Positions 51,016 through 60,536 are shown, counted from the first letter of the stretch. The stretch: 64,000 nucleotides of DNA from an uncultured Draconibacterium sp. (GCA_947492175.1 CANLMQ010000002.1:248001-312000); one strand, 5' to 3'. Notes: a model not told the origin generated them from the sequence alone. A program made the numbers and translations.

Positions 51016-52881
51016 ATGGCAGGAACATTACTTCTGATAAAAAAGAAAAATACAGGTGATCGTGAATTCTCTGGAAAAAAGGATTTATTAAAAAAATACA
51101 TTCAAAAGGAATTTTCAGATTTTTTTCATGGTATTCATTTTCATGAAGCTGATCCAAATAGTTTTCTTGTTGAATTCAGAAAAAATGACGAATCTAAATA
51201 TTTTCAGGATTCAAAAGGAAACTGGCTTACCTATGAAGGCACCGTATTTGCGCTGAAAGAAACCAAGGTGTATAATGCCAAACAGTTATTAGAGCTTTAT
51301 TTAATCAATGGCGAAAACTTTGTTAATGAACTTGATGGGCATTTTGTTATTAAGCTATACGATAAAAGCAAAAATAAGCACCTGGTAATAACTGATTTTA
51401 TCCGTAGCAGAATTAATTACCTGACTGAAACAGATGACCTGATACTATTTACGCCATTTGTACTTCCTGCTTCAGTAATCAGGGAAATTAAACCCGATCT
51501 GGATGCGCTTAATGAGATCTTCTGGCGATATTATATTTTATCGTCCAGGTCTATCTTCGAAGATGTATCCAGACTTGACTCAGCCACTATTTATCGTGTA
51601 AAAAACAATACCCCGGAGAAATCGGTTTACTGGAATTATCCATCATCAATCACTGACCGCTCCTTTGATGAATCTGTAAACCTATTTGTTGAGAGCATTA
51701 AAGAAACGGCCAGACTAATAAATATGAAGTTTGGAAAAGCTGCGATGGATTTGACCCAGGGACAGGATTCAAGGATTATTATGGCTGCTTTCCGATCGCA
51801 AAACCTGCCGTTTTCGACTACTACATTTGGAAAAGAAGAATTCGAAGAGCTGAAGAATGTTAAGAAAATTGCTGAGAAGCATAATTTTGAACATCATACT
51901 ATTGAATTAACACAAGCCTATACGGATAATATTGATTCGTATTACAGAAAATCTCTTGTTTTGGGAAATGGCGATGAACCAGGCTATCTATTAGGTAGAA
52001 TTCTATTTATGAGAGACCAGCAATCCCAATTTGGTAATGTCTTAGTCAATGGAACAGGGGGCCCCTTTTATAAGGATTGTTTCTGGGAAGAAATATATGC
52101 ACTGGATTTATACCGCGAAAGGTATAAAATCGATCATGAACGATTTCTCAAGCTACGTCCGATGAATAAAGATTATCAATCGGATATATTCACAGGTAAA
52201 TTTTTAAAGATCAAAGAGAAATCGAGAGCGTATTTTATTAACATGCTAAAAGACTCCATTGATAATCTTGAAGGGCAGCCTGCGTCCTTGCAGATTGACA
52301 AATTTGCGCTCACCAAATGGCAGAATTATGCGGTTATTGGAAACAATATTGCTCTCTCAACACAGAATAGCATTGCTCCCCTATTGTTAAGAAGAAATCT
52401 GGAGATCGGGTTACCAATGCCGGCTAAATGGCGATGGAACAAATCGAACTTCCAGAGAGCTGTTATGTACAAACTGGATCCGAAATTAGCAAGGGAAAAA
52501 ACCGACTTTGGCGGGATTAGCATGGTACCATATAATGCTTTAACTTTTGTTCCTTTTTACATAAAATATGTACTTCGACAAACACAACGCTATCGTAATA
52601 AGCTGTTAAATAAGCTTGGATTAAATGTTAAAACCCATTTACAGGCAGCCTGGGATTATAAACCGATTTATGAAATGCTGTTTAAGTCCAAGGAAATACA
52701 AGAGCTGCTACCTTATAATGCGTTGAAACTTTCCGATGCCATTCAAAAAGACAAGTGGGAAGAATTCCTTAATAAATTTTCCCGGGAAGAGGATATTACG
52801 CTTAACGATTACGAGTTTCTGTTTAAAATAGCAGGGACTGAAAGGTTATTAAAACTCGGCAAAAAAAATGAAGAACTTTGA
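51016..52881 (+). CDS. Asparagine-synthase-like protein of a polysaccharide cluster
   Basis: A 621-residue protein with the two-domain layout of AsnB. The N-terminal glutaminase-like part (about 1-170, GNWLTYEGTVFALKE, ELDGHFVIKLYDK) lacks the catalytic Cys2, since it starts MAGT. In the C-terminal synthetase-like part (about 225-620) the ATP-pyrophosphatase loop SGGxDS is changed to LTQGQDSRI. Such degenerate AsnB homologues occur in exopolysaccharide clusters, where they may amidate or otherwise modify uronic acids using ammonia. The actual reaction is unknown. It follows the epimerase gene by 10 bases. Confidence 0.75.
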   Translation: MAGTLLLIKKKNTGDREFSGKKDLLKKYIQKEFSDFFHGIHFHEADPNSFLVEFRKNDESKYFQDSKGNWLTYEGTVFALKETKVYNAKQLLELYLINGENFVNELDGHFVIKLYDKSKNKHLVITDFIRSRINYLTETDDLILFTPFVLPASVIREIKPDLDALNEIFWRYYILSSRSIFEDVSRLDSATIYRVKNNTPEKSVYWNYPSSITDRSFDESVNLFVESIKETARLINMKFGKAAMDLTQGQDSRIIMAAFRSQNLPFSTTTFGKEEFEELKNVKKIAEKHNFEHHTIELTQAYTDNIDSYYRKSLVLGNGDEPGYLLGRILFMRDQQSQFGNVLVNGTGGPFYKDCFWEEIYALDLYRERYKIDHERFLKLRPMNKDYQSDIFTGKFLKIKEKSRAYFINMLKDSIDNLEGQPASLQIDKFALTKWQNYAVIGNNIALSTQNSIAPLLLRRNLEIGLPMPAKWRWNKSNFQRAVMYKLDPKLAREKTDFGGISMVPYNALTFVPFYIKYVLRQTQRYRNKLLNKLGLNVKTHLQAAWDYKPIYEMLFKSKEIQELLPYNALKLSDAIQKDKWEEFLNKFSREEDITLNDYEFLFKIAGTERLLKLGKKNEEL

Positions 52882-52942
52882 ATCTTTTTTCAAATTGGTG
52901 AGCGCAGAGTGCTTTCTGAAGGAAACTGAAAAATAGAGCAAA

Positions 52943-54100
52943 ATGAAAGTCCTTTTTATAGCAAAAAATATTCCGCGGCCGGGAAGGAAGGGTAATAAAA
53001 TCATTCTCACTATTGCCGAAAAACTTTCCGAATTTTGCGACATATCCATCTTACGCCCAAGAGAAAAGGTACCTTTCTGGCTAAAACATCACCCCAAGTA
53101 TGTCGACCTTGTAGGACTTAAAGAATGGGAAACCCGTAATTTCAAAATAACAACCTTTCCCTATATCAATATTCCTTTTCGTAAAGCCAGGTACTGGCTT
53201 TTATTCCGCTTAAGCAAATTTGGAAAAGAATACATTGAAAATAACAAATTCGACCTTATACACGCGCATTACCTCTTCCCCGATGGGCAAATAGCCTACC
53301 ATATTAAAAAAATATATGAGATTCCGTATGTGCTCACTTTTCGTAACCAAGACAAACAATACCTGGAACTAATCTCTACCCAAAATCCTGATTATTATAA
53401 GGCATCGAAAATTATAAGATCTGCCAAACAAGTTCTGGTTCCCAACAGCGGGTATAAAGATTTTGTCGAATCTAACTTCAATGTTAGTTGTTCCGTAATG
53501 CCACATGGTATAGAGCAAGAAGCTTTCTTAATCAACCATGTAGTTAAGGGGAAAAAAGAACTTACTATTCTGAGTGTAGCAGACAAACTCCCAACAAAAA
53601 ATGTGGATTGGGTTATTAGAGGATTAAAATCATATTCGGGGGAACAACCAGTTAAGCTAAAGCTGATTGGTGAAGTTTGTAACAGAGAAGATATTATTGA
53701 ATTAAGCAAACACGATGAGCGCATTGAGCTCATGGGAAGAATTCCACGAGAAGAAGTGCTTAATTATATGAAGAAAAGCGATATTTTTGCTTTGCCTAGC
53801 AGCAAAGAAACTTTTGGATTGGTTTATCTGGAAGCTGCAGCCACCTCCAATGCCATAATTGGCTATAGAGGCGAAGGAGTATGGGGTGTATTTGATGAAA
53901 ATGAGGAAATGCTTTTTTGTGAAAACTTTGAAGAATTCCAATCCCAATTGCATAGTTTATTAGAAGATAAAAATCTGGGAAGTAAATTGGCAGAGAAGGT
54001 ACATAAAAAAGCTAAAACAATGAGATGGGAAAATGTTACGAAGCACTACTTCGCAGTCTACAAAAATTCAATAAACAATACGAAACGAAATGATTTTTAA
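52943..54100 (+). CDS. Glycosyltransferase family 4 (GT-B)
   Basis: A 385-residue retaining glycosyltransferase with a GT-B fold. The start KVLFIAKNIPRPGRKGNKI, LIHAHYLFPDGQIAYHIKK and the C-terminal MKKSDIFALPSSKETFGLVYLEAAATSNAIIGYRGEG with the typical E-x7-E motif define the family. It overlaps the next glycosyltransferase by 11 bases, indicating coupled expression. Donor and acceptor are unknown. Confidence 0.92.
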   Translation: MKVLFIAKNIPRPGRKGNKIILTIAEKLSEFCDISILRPREKVPFWLKHHPKYVDLVGLKEWETRNFKITTFPYINIPFRKARYWLLFRLSKFGKEYIENNKFDLIHAHYLFPDGQIAYHIKKIYEIPYVLTFRNQDKQYLELISTQNPDYYKASKIIRSAKQVLVPNSGYKDFVESNFNVSCSVMPHGIEQEAFLINHVVKGKKELTILSVADKLPTKNVDWVIRGLKSYSGEQPVKLKLIGEVCNREDIIELSKHDERIELMGRIPREEVLNYMKKSDIFALPSSKETFGLVYLEAAATSNAIIGYRGEGVWGVFDENEEMLFCENFEEFQSQLHSLLEDKNLGSKLAEKVHKKAKTMRWENVTKHYFAVYKNSINNTKRNDF

Positions 54101-54935
54101 CCATTTCCTTATAACGCAATTTAATTTATTACAATTCCCCCTTGGGAACGAACTTAAAGAAGGAGAAGAATGGCTTAACTGGACAAGGGAACGAATTGAG
54201 CTTTTCAAAGAATATTGTTTGCCATCTATCGACAATCAAACGGGTAAAAACTTTACGTGGCTGATATACTTCGATAAACAAACCCCGAAAGAATTCAACT
54301 GGATTATTGAAGAATTAAAGAACAGAAGCTACATTAAGATTCGCTTTTCGAAAGGAAACGATGGTTTTATGAAAGACCACATTAACGATATCAGAGAAAT
54401 GAGCAGAGGCTCCGAATGGATCATTTCTTCTCGTATCGACAATGATGATATCTTCCATAAAAATGCCATTAAAACCATACAGGATAACTTTAAGCCATTA
54501 GACGAATATCTAATTTCGCTTACATCGGGGTATACTTTTAATTTGCATACCCACCAAATGGCGCATTACTTTTATCCTGAGTGCCCGTTTATAAGTATTA
54601 TCGAAAAAAGGGATAAAAAAGATATTAAAAGTATATTCTATAAATCACACACACAATGGGATGAACTGAAATTAAAAGTATTTAAAGAACTTTTTAATAA
54701 GAATAGAAAATCGACATTCATTATCGAGCAACCATACTGGATTCAACTAGTGCACGGGAAAAATGTATCTAACTCCGAAAAGCGAGGTTTTCCAGTAATT
54801 AAGCAAAAAGACTTAGCAGAATTTAGCCTAAAAATAAAAAATAATAAACAGTCGATTTTGAGTATCCCTTCCTTTTATAGTTACCCGAAATGGAAGAGGT
54901 ATTTGAGAGGCATTATTTTAAAATTTCTAAGGTAA
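54090..54935 (+). CDS. Putative rhamnosyltransferase-like glycosyltransferase
   Basis: A 281-residue protein of the putative rhamnosyltransferase family. Characteristic segments are NHFLITQFNL at the start, WLNWTRERIELFKEYCLPSI, NFTWLIYFDKQTP, SSRIDNDD (the DxD-like site) and IEQPYWIQLVHGKNVSN. It is the last plus-strand gene of the cluster; the next genes are convergent. Rhamnose as the donor sugar is a family-level guess only. Confidence 0.8.
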   Translation: MIFNHFLITQFNLLQFPLGNELKEGEEWLNWTRERIELFKEYCLPSIDNQTGKNFTWLIYFDKQTPKEFNWIIEELKNRSYIKIRFSKGNDGFMKDHINDIREMSRGSEWIISSRIDNDDIFHKNAIKTIQDNFKPLDEYLISLTSGYTFNLHTHQMAHYFYPECPFISIIEKRDKKDIKSIFYKSHTQWDELKLKVFKELFNKNRKSTFIIEQPYWIQLVHGKNVSNSEKRGFPVIKQKDLAEFSLKIKNNKQSILSIPSFYSYPKWKRYLRGIILKFLR

Positions 54936-54958
54936 AAAGCCCAAAAATCATTTACAGT

Positions 54959-56161
54959 TTATGAGATAGAACTTTTTCTTATAATAAATCTTTTACCTGT
55001 TCCGATCATATTTAAAATTCCAGACTTCGGATTAGCTTTTAACATCAATCTCCAAATGCCAATTTTTCGAAACCGTAGTATAAATCCGCTTAGAACTTGA
55101 ATAGCAATAAGTCTATAACCAACTAAAACTCTTCTTCTATATTGATAACGTTGCATTATCTTAATATTTTTAACATCAAGATTTTTACTAACAAGTACTC
55201 CATCTTTAAGAGCTTCTTTAAATATCTCTTCTCCTCTCGTCGTCCGAGCCAGAACAAAGCTCTTTCCTTCTCTTTCCTCAAAATCAGGAAATCCATCTCT
55301 TGTACTCCATGCGTCCCCTGCCACTATATCTGCCAACAACCCAATGCCATCTGGGCAGATCCTACATCTAAGTCCAACGTGTTTACCAAGAACAGCCCTC
55401 CAACTATCATTATAAGATACTTTAAATGTTGGGCTATTTTTATAATTAATTTCAAAAAATCCTGGCCATCCATCTCCCCTATATTTCAAAGAAATTGGTG
55501 TCTCATCAATTTCTGCCATTTTTATCATCTTTTTTGTACCATTCATACTTGGAATTCCCGCACAAAAAATACCAATGAAAAAAGTGACTCTTTTTCTATA
55601 TTCAGGATAGACCTCCAAATAATTTTTCATCCCTGCTATATCACAAGGTTTCCCTATAAATGCAAAAACTTCATTTGAACTATCTAATATTAATTTTATT
55701 TTATCAAAAATTAAAGCAGGAGCATATCTCGAACCTACATTTCGTAAAATATCATTCGCATTTTTTGATATTTTCAATTCATTGAATAAGTAAGAATTTT
55801 CCTTTACGCCGACATGTAAAATACCATCTACAACCTTTTTATCCAGTAAATAAGTCGCCAATGCACTAACAACACCTCCAGAGGATGATACATTTCTTAA
55901 GTTGACATTAGTTGCCCAAGATTCAGATACAATCTTGGTTTCACCCCAAACCTTCTTTTCTCCATATCCGTTAACTGTTATAGCGGGACAAACAGCCAAT
56001 ATTTTAGCTATTTCTTGCTTTGATAATCTCTTACTAAATTCTGGTACATAAAAGCCATTTGCATTTATTTGCATTTTACATTTATCAGATGTGACAATAC
56101 CTTCGCAATGTCCACAACCAAGACATAAACCAGATTTTATTATTTTATTAATTTGCTTCAT
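54959..56161 (-). CDS. FrhB/F420-hydrogenase beta-like polysaccharide-modifying oxidoreductase
   Basis: A 400-residue protein of the coenzyme F420 hydrogenase/dehydrogenase beta-subunit family often found in polysaccharide clusters. The N-terminal Fe-S motif is SGLCLGCGHCEG. Family blocks are SSSGGVVSALATYLL, FIGKPCDIAGMKNYL, FFIGIFCAGIPS and a Cys pair in LRCRICPDGIGLLADIVAGDAW. It may act as a redox partner or in pyruvate-ketal chemistry together with the adjacent pyruvyltransferase, 19 bases away. The substrate is unknown. Confidence 0.85.
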   Translation of the reverse strand: MKQINKIIKSGLCLGCGHCEGIVTSDKCKMQINANGFYVPEFSKRLSKQEIAKILAVCPAITVNGYGEKKVWGETKIVSESWATNVNLRNVSSSGGVVSALATYLLDKKVVDGILHVGVKENSYLFNELKISKNANDILRNVGSRYAPALIFDKIKLILDSSNEVFAFIGKPCDIAGMKNYLEVYPEYRKRVTFFIGIFCAGIPSMNGTKKMIKMAEIDETPISLKYRGDGWPGFFEINYKNSPTFKVSYNDSWRAVLGKHVGLRCRICPDGIGLLADIVAGDAWSTRDGFPDFEEREGKSFVLARTTRGEEIFKEALKDGVLVSKNLDVKNIKIMQRYQYRRRVLVGYRLIAIQVLSGFILRFRKIGIWRLMLKANPKSGILNMIGTGKRFIIRKSSIS

Positions 56162-56180
56162 CTAATTTTTCCTTGCATCA

Positions 56181-57401
56181 TTATCTTGTCAATCCAAGAA
56201 AATCAGCCAAATTTTTCTTTATTATATTCTCTTTTTCTTTTACTGTAGTTTTTAATTTCTCTTCAACAATCGTTTTTAGCTTGTCCCGATTCTGAAAAGC
56301 AACTTTCAGGTCACCCAAAATTTGAGAATTACTATATTTCACCATGTCCCCAATATAATTGTATTTAAGGGTATCAATATAGAGTCCGTTAAATTTTTTG
56401 CTATAAGCCAGCGGAAAAACGGGAACTCCAGAAGAGAAAGCTGCTATAGTTGAATGCATTCGAGCCCCTGAGAAGAAATCTAGGCCAGCAATATAATTCT
56501 TGGCCAAAATTGGATCAAGGAAAAAAGGTGCTAATATAATGTTATACGCTTTATAAAAATGGTACAAATTAAATGAAACTGCATAATCATTCTCCAATGT
56601 ATCATTTGTAGCTAAAACATGTGGCACCAAATGGAGTTTAACATTGGGCAAGCCTAGAAAAAATTCAATTAGAGAATGAATAAGCTTCTGGTAATCTGTT
56701 TTAAGATTAAACTGGTTATTTTTTGTGTATCCTCCATTCCAAAGCAATCCCGAAATATTTAAGCCAACATGAATAAAATCTTTCGAGAATTTCTCTTTCT
56801 TATATGGGAGAAAAAACGCAACATCTATGCTTCCCGAAGAAAAACTTTGTGTAGTATTCTGATTAATATATTCTAGACTCTTATTGTCTCTGGCAAAAAC
56901 ATAATTCGCCTTTTCAATGCTTCTGTTTGCCTTACGCTTTATTCTTACATCATTGAATGGACCAATAGTTTGCGGAAGCAATAGTAATTTTTTCTTAAAC
57001 AGCCTGGTCATTCGATGTTGATCAAATACTGAATAGAACCGTTTTTCCCCATAAATATCTGAAAAACTGTCACCCGCCCCCATATCTAACACATAATCTA
57101 ACTTCGGATAATACTTAAGAGTTCTTCTTTTCTTTGCCATGATTATTGTTTTCAAGGCATCAATAAAATTAAAAAAGTTAATGGGGTGTAAATTTGTGAC
57201 TTTAACTGTTTCAGAACCAAATGAAAAAGAATCTGTTAAATTACTTCCATAGTTATTGTTAATTACATAAATTTCAAATTCACATTCAAATTCTTTACCT
57301 AACATATTCAACATATATAATGTTGATAATCCCAATGCTCCCACCCCTCGATTACCGCTATAGGTATCTGCACGAACAATTGCTATTTTTAATTTACTCA
57401 T
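56181..57401 (-). CDS. Polysaccharide pyruvyltransferase-family protein
   Basis: A 406-residue protein of the polysaccharide pyruvyltransferase family (CsaB-like GT-B fold). Motifs are RADTYSGNRGVGALGLSTLYML, YVLDMGAGDSFSDIYG, LLPQTIGPF, NYVFARDNKSLEYI and FFSGARMHSTIAAFSSGVPVFPLAYSKKF. It transfers pyruvate from phosphoenolpyruvate to a sugar as a ketal. It is the middle gene of the flippase/pyruvyltransferase/FrhB minus-strand block. Confidence 0.9.
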   Translation of the reverse strand: MSKLKIAIVRADTYSGNRGVGALGLSTLYMLNMLGKEFECEFEIYVINNNYGSNLTDSFSFGSETVKVTNLHPINFFNFIDALKTIIMAKKRRTLKYYPKLDYVLDMGAGDSFSDIYGEKRFYSVFDQHRMTRLFKKKLLLLPQTIGPFNDVRIKRKANRSIEKANYVFARDNKSLEYINQNTTQSFSSGSIDVAFFLPYKKEKFSKDFIHVGLNISGLLWNGGYTKNNQFNLKTDYQKLIHSLIEFFLGLPNVKLHLVPHVLATNDTLENDYAVSFNLYHFYKAYNIILAPFFLDPILAKNYIAGLDFFSGARMHSTIAAFSSGVPVFPLAYSKKFNGLYIDTLKYNYIGDMVKYSNSQILGDLKVAFQNRDKLKTIVEEKLKTTVKEKENIIKKNLADFLGLTR

Positions 57402-57661
57402 TATATATCCTATTTATATTTTATGTAATATTTCACCCATCCTCAATTTGACTACTATTTTGAGAGTTATATTTTTTATGTAAAAAGTACCTGAAAAGAT
57501 AAAATGAAATCTCATAACATTAATTTGAATTCCATGAATAACACAAAAAGAAAGAAAATCATTTTATCAGTCCTATCATATAATATCTTAAAAATCCGAT
57601 TTAAATTCAATTAAATGAATGAAGTTCTTATTCAATTTTCTTTTCTTAAAAAAATCAAGAA
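57402..57661. other. AT-rich gap between the flippase and pyruvyltransferase genes
   Basis: About 260 AT-rich bases with no supported coding region, hairpin or repeat. It may hold a separate promoter for the pyruvyltransferase and FrhB-like genes. Confidence 0.4.
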
Positions 57662-59119
57662 TTATTTCTTTTTAAGAAAAGAAATAATAATATTTTGTAT
57701 CTCAAAATACAAACGGCGATTAAAAAAATAATTTAAGACTACATAAACACAAATACCTATAAGTACTTGCAAAGTAAGTACAATAAAACTTATATTATAT
57801 TGACTACCCATGAAAAACACTACAATTCCCATTATTATAGAAAATAATATCGCTGGATAAATATCTATTAAGACTTGAATAATATTGTATTTAAGAATCC
57901 TCTTGGAATAATAAAGAATGGCAACTAATCCAGCAAGTTCTTGAATGACCTTTCCAATAACAAATTGCTGTATCGTTAGATTTAAAGCAATTCCGATAAT
58001 AATAAGAAAAATTAAAATAATAGTATTAAATAAGTTTAAACCTGCCACAATATTAAACTTACCTAAAGCCATTAAGAAACTACTTACTGAAGCTCTTAGA
58101 ATATAAATTAATCCAGCTATTGATAGTATTTGTAAATAATAAACACTTGAAAGCCATTTCTCGGTTAAGAATAAAAGAATAAATGATTTAGCAATAACAA
58201 TAAGCCCAACTGTTATAGGTACTATAATGATTGTTGTAAGTTTAACATTTTTTCTCACTGCATTTTTTAGTCGAGGGATATCATCTTTCATCAATGATTG
58301 TACTGGATACATTACTCCCTGTATAGAAACACTTATAAAATCCCCAATTCGATTTTGTAACTTTTTTGCTTGACTATAAAAACCAACATCCGCCGTCGTA
58401 AAGTACTTTCCAATAATCATTGCATATATGTTAAGATTAAATTGTCTCAATATTCCTGCAACAAATATTTGAATTCCTTTTGAGAAAAGCTCCTTAAAGA
58501 TCTTCATATCGAAGTTCAAAGTTGGAATCCATTTATTCACCCACCAGAGTAAGATTACACGTATTAAATTTTCGGAAATTATCATTAACACCAATGACCA
58601 TACACCAAAATTATTTATGGCTAATACAACTCCTATTATAACCGAAATAAAGATTGAAACTAATCTTATTTTTGTTAGTGTCCTGAAGTTTAACCTTTTC
58701 TCTAAAATGGTTTGATGAATAATAGTAAATGACAGTAAAATAATATTTATACCCAGAATTCTAGCAACCCAAAGCAATCTCGGTTCATCGTAAAAAGAGG
58801 CAATGTAGGGAGCACCAATATAAATTAATGCGTAAAAAAAGAGGCTAACAGAGATATTAAAGATAAAAACTACATTATAATCATCGTGCGTTACATTATT
58901 CCCTTTTTGAATGAGCGTAGCACGAAATCCACTATCGACAAACATCTGGGATATACCAAGGAATATAGCCATCATCCCCACCAACCCATAGTCTTCAGGA
59001 GATAATATTCGTGCTATATATATTCCAGAAACAAACTGTATAAATTGAGTTCCTCCTTGCCCCAGAAATTTCCACACCAAACCTTTGGCTGCTTTTTGTT
59101 TTAGACTCTCTGCCATCAA
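57662..59119 (-). CDS. Oligosaccharide flippase (Wzx/MOP superfamily)
   Basis: A 485-residue inner-membrane protein with about 12-14 helices. It has the typical WzxC-type N-terminus KAAKGLVWKFLGQGGTQFIQF, GIYIARILSPEDYGLVGMMAIF and FVDSGFRATLIQK. It moves lipid-linked repeat units across the inner membrane. It presumably serves the polymer assembled by the neighbouring glycosyltransferases. Translation may begin at either of two adjacent ATG codons. Confidence 0.92.
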   Translation of the reverse strand: MMAESLKQKAAKGLVWKFLGQGGTQFIQFVSGIYIARILSPEDYGLVGMMAIFLGISQMFVDSGFRATLIQKGNNVTHDDYNVVFIFNISVSLFFYALIYIGAPYIASFYDEPRLLWVARILGINIILLSFTIIHQTILEKRLNFRTLTKIRLVSIFISVIIGVVLAINNFGVWSLVLMIISENLIRVILLWWVNKWIPTLNFDMKIFKELFSKGIQIFVAGILRQFNLNIYAMIIGKYFTTADVGFYSQAKKLQNRIGDFISVSIQGVMYPVQSLMKDDIPRLKNAVRKNVKLTTIIIVPITVGLIVIAKSFILLFLTEKWLSSVYYLQILSIAGLIYILRASVSSFLMALGKFNIVAGLNLFNTIILIFLIIIGIALNLTIQQFVIGKVIQELAGLVAILYYSKRILKYNIIQVLIDIYPAILFSIIMGIVVFFMGSQYNISFIVLTLQVLIGICVYVVLNYFFNRRLYFEIQNIIISFLKKK

Positions 59120-59265
59120 TAAAGTTTAACTCGTCAAAAATAACCTTTCTAAACAAACAAAATCACTATCGCCTCAAAACTTAAGTGTACTTGGTCTATC
59201 TCAATTCAAATTTTTCCAAACAATTTTCAAACGCCACTATTTAAAGGGCTTTCAGCAAAATTTCA
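59120..59265. other. Promoter-side gap upstream of the flippase
   Basis: About 145 bases with nothing recognisable before the tandem repeat array starts. Confidence 0.4.
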
Positions 59266-59559
59266 ATCCGGGGTAGCATCATCATCTTCCATCAGATAGT
59301 CATTATCTTATGCCAGAGAACGATTATCTTATGGAAGATCGTCGCCATCTTATACCCGATGGTCATGATCTTATGTCAGCGCAAGACTATCTGGCGGGGT
59401 AGAATCATTATCTTCTATAAGATAGCCTCCATCTTATGGTTTTTCATCGCTATCTTATAGAAGATGGTCTCCATCGGGAACAAGATTGTCATCATCGGGC
59501 AGGGTAGAATGATTCGCTGACGGAAGATGGTTACTATCTTATGGTTTTAACCCGCAATA
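59266..59559. repeat. Degenerate 21-base tandem repeat array, 14 units
   Basis: Fourteen consecutive units keep an exact 21-base register. Most end in ATC and begin TTAT, as in TTATGGAAGATCGTCGCCATC-like units; consensus about TTATNGAAGATNGTCNYCATC. Units differ strongly from each other but never lose length. One plus-strand frame stays open for nine units without an ATG start, then stops. It is not a CRISPR array: there is no conserved repeat separated by unique spacers. The function is unknown. Confidence 0.65.
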
Positions 59560-59573
59560 TGCAGAAGTGAAAG

Positions 59574-59611
59574 CAAAAAAAATTCCGTTCCAAAAGAGAA
59601 ACGGAATTTTT
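59574..59611 (-). terminator. Intrinsic terminator of the 107-residue protein gene
   Basis: On the minus strand AAATTCCGTT pairs with AACGGAATTT and is followed by a T-run, just downstream of the gene at 59626-59949. Confidence 0.85.
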
Positions 59612-59625
59612 AACAGACCGAAAAA

Positions 59626-59949
59626 TTACTTTTTCCTTAGCTGGCGCAGTTTATGCACCAAACTATTGTCCTTTCCAAGTAAACCTTCAATCAGGTTTAC
59701 AAAAGCCGATGCATCGTCGTACGCCAACTGAAGTGTTTCGTTGGCCAGTTTTGTAGCGTCAAGTGCAGCAGCCTGGGCTTTTTGTTGTTCGCCCTCGGCA
59801 TCGTCGGCAGTTTGCAGTTTGCCTTGCAAAGTTCCAACTCTGCTGGTAGGATCGAAACCGGCATCGGTAAGTAAACCGGCATTCTGATTGACCATAACAA
59901 TCACCTGCGATACAAAATCACGACTCTCTTTTTCATTTAATGTTGCCAT
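59626..59949 (-). CDS. Conserved small all-helical protein of unknown function
   Basis: A 107-residue, probably cytoplasmic protein predicted to be entirely helical, with no signal peptide or cysteine. Ala- and Asp-rich heptad-like segments (EGEQQKAQAAALDATKLANETLQLAYDDASAFVNLIEGL) end in a basic tail (KLRQLRKK). No family was recognised. It is transcribed alone, with its own terminator, and is preceded on its strand by a leader with four successive hairpins. This suggests regulated expression or an overlapping structured RNA. Confidence 0.7.
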   Translation of the reverse strand: MATLNEKESRDFVSQVIVMVNQNAGLLTDAGFDPTSRVGTLQGKLQTADDAEGEQQKAQAAALDATKLANETLQLAYDDASAFVNLIEGLLGKDNSLVHKLRQLRKK

Positions 59950-59975
59950 TTTTAATTAGATTTGGCATTTACAAT

Positions 59976-60088
59976 AACGAAGAAATTCGTTGTTAACTGT
60001 GGGCCGCCCGAAGTTTCTCAGGCCAAGGGCGGCCTCTTTATCGCCGGCTATATAAATAACCGGTGTACACGCCATCCCCGTGGCATGT
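59976..60088 (-). ncRNA. Four-hairpin structured leader or candidate small RNA
   Basis: In 113 bases four separate stems occur: ACACGCCA/TGGCATGT (60067-60088, one G-U), CCGG-TAT/ATA-CCGG (60044-60063), GGCCGCCC/GGGCGGCC (60002-60034) and AACGA/TCGTT (59976-59991). They lie upstream of the minus-strand 107-residue gene, the nearest about 26 bases from its start. GC content here is clearly above the surroundings. Strand is assigned by position only. Confidence 0.4.
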
Positions 60089-60235
60089 GAACGTGTCTAG
60101 TTAAAAATTAACAGTAAAACAGACAGTTAAAGGGTCTATTTGATGTTTTGGTTTTAACTGGTATACAAATTATGAAAAATATAACACACTAGCAATGTGT
60201 TGTTTAACATTTGTAATTAATTCATTTAACCCGGA

Positions 60236-60370
60236 TTTAACCACCTCACCAACTACGTTGGTCCCCTCCTCCTCGAAGGAGGAGAAATTTCTTTTTCCAG
60301 AAACAAATGTTATACTACTCAAAAAAATTAGTAGCACAAACTATTTCCCCTCCTGCCAGGAGGGGTGGAA
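60236..60370. repeat. Dispersed intergenic repeat, copy 1
   Basis: This copy is highly similar to 60537-60664 (TTTAACCACCTCACCAACT start, shared GAAATTTCTTTTTCCAGAAA core). It holds the palindromes CTCCTCCTCGAAGGAGGAG and CCCCTCCTGCCAGGAGGGG. No coding capacity is supported. Confidence 0.7.
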
Positions 60371-60536
60371 GCGACTCATGATTTGCCATAATATTCAAAA
60401 CTAAAATTCGCTGACGGGGTGGTGCTTATTCCTTTAATGCGTTAGCTTTTATAAAAACAGATGGGCGTATGAATATCCGGATATGATAAAAAAGGATATT
60501 CTGGAATTTGGAAGGAAAAGAAGACAAACAGAATAA

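Noticed and set aside
54090..54935. Galactosyl or fucosyl transferase identity
   Set aside because: Motifs fit the putative rhamnosyltransferase family, but no residue pattern allows a confident sugar assignment.
59266..59559. Possible CRISPR array
   Set aside because: Units are contiguous, all 21 bases long and diverged throughout. There is no invariant repeat alternating with unique spacers and no cas gene nearby.
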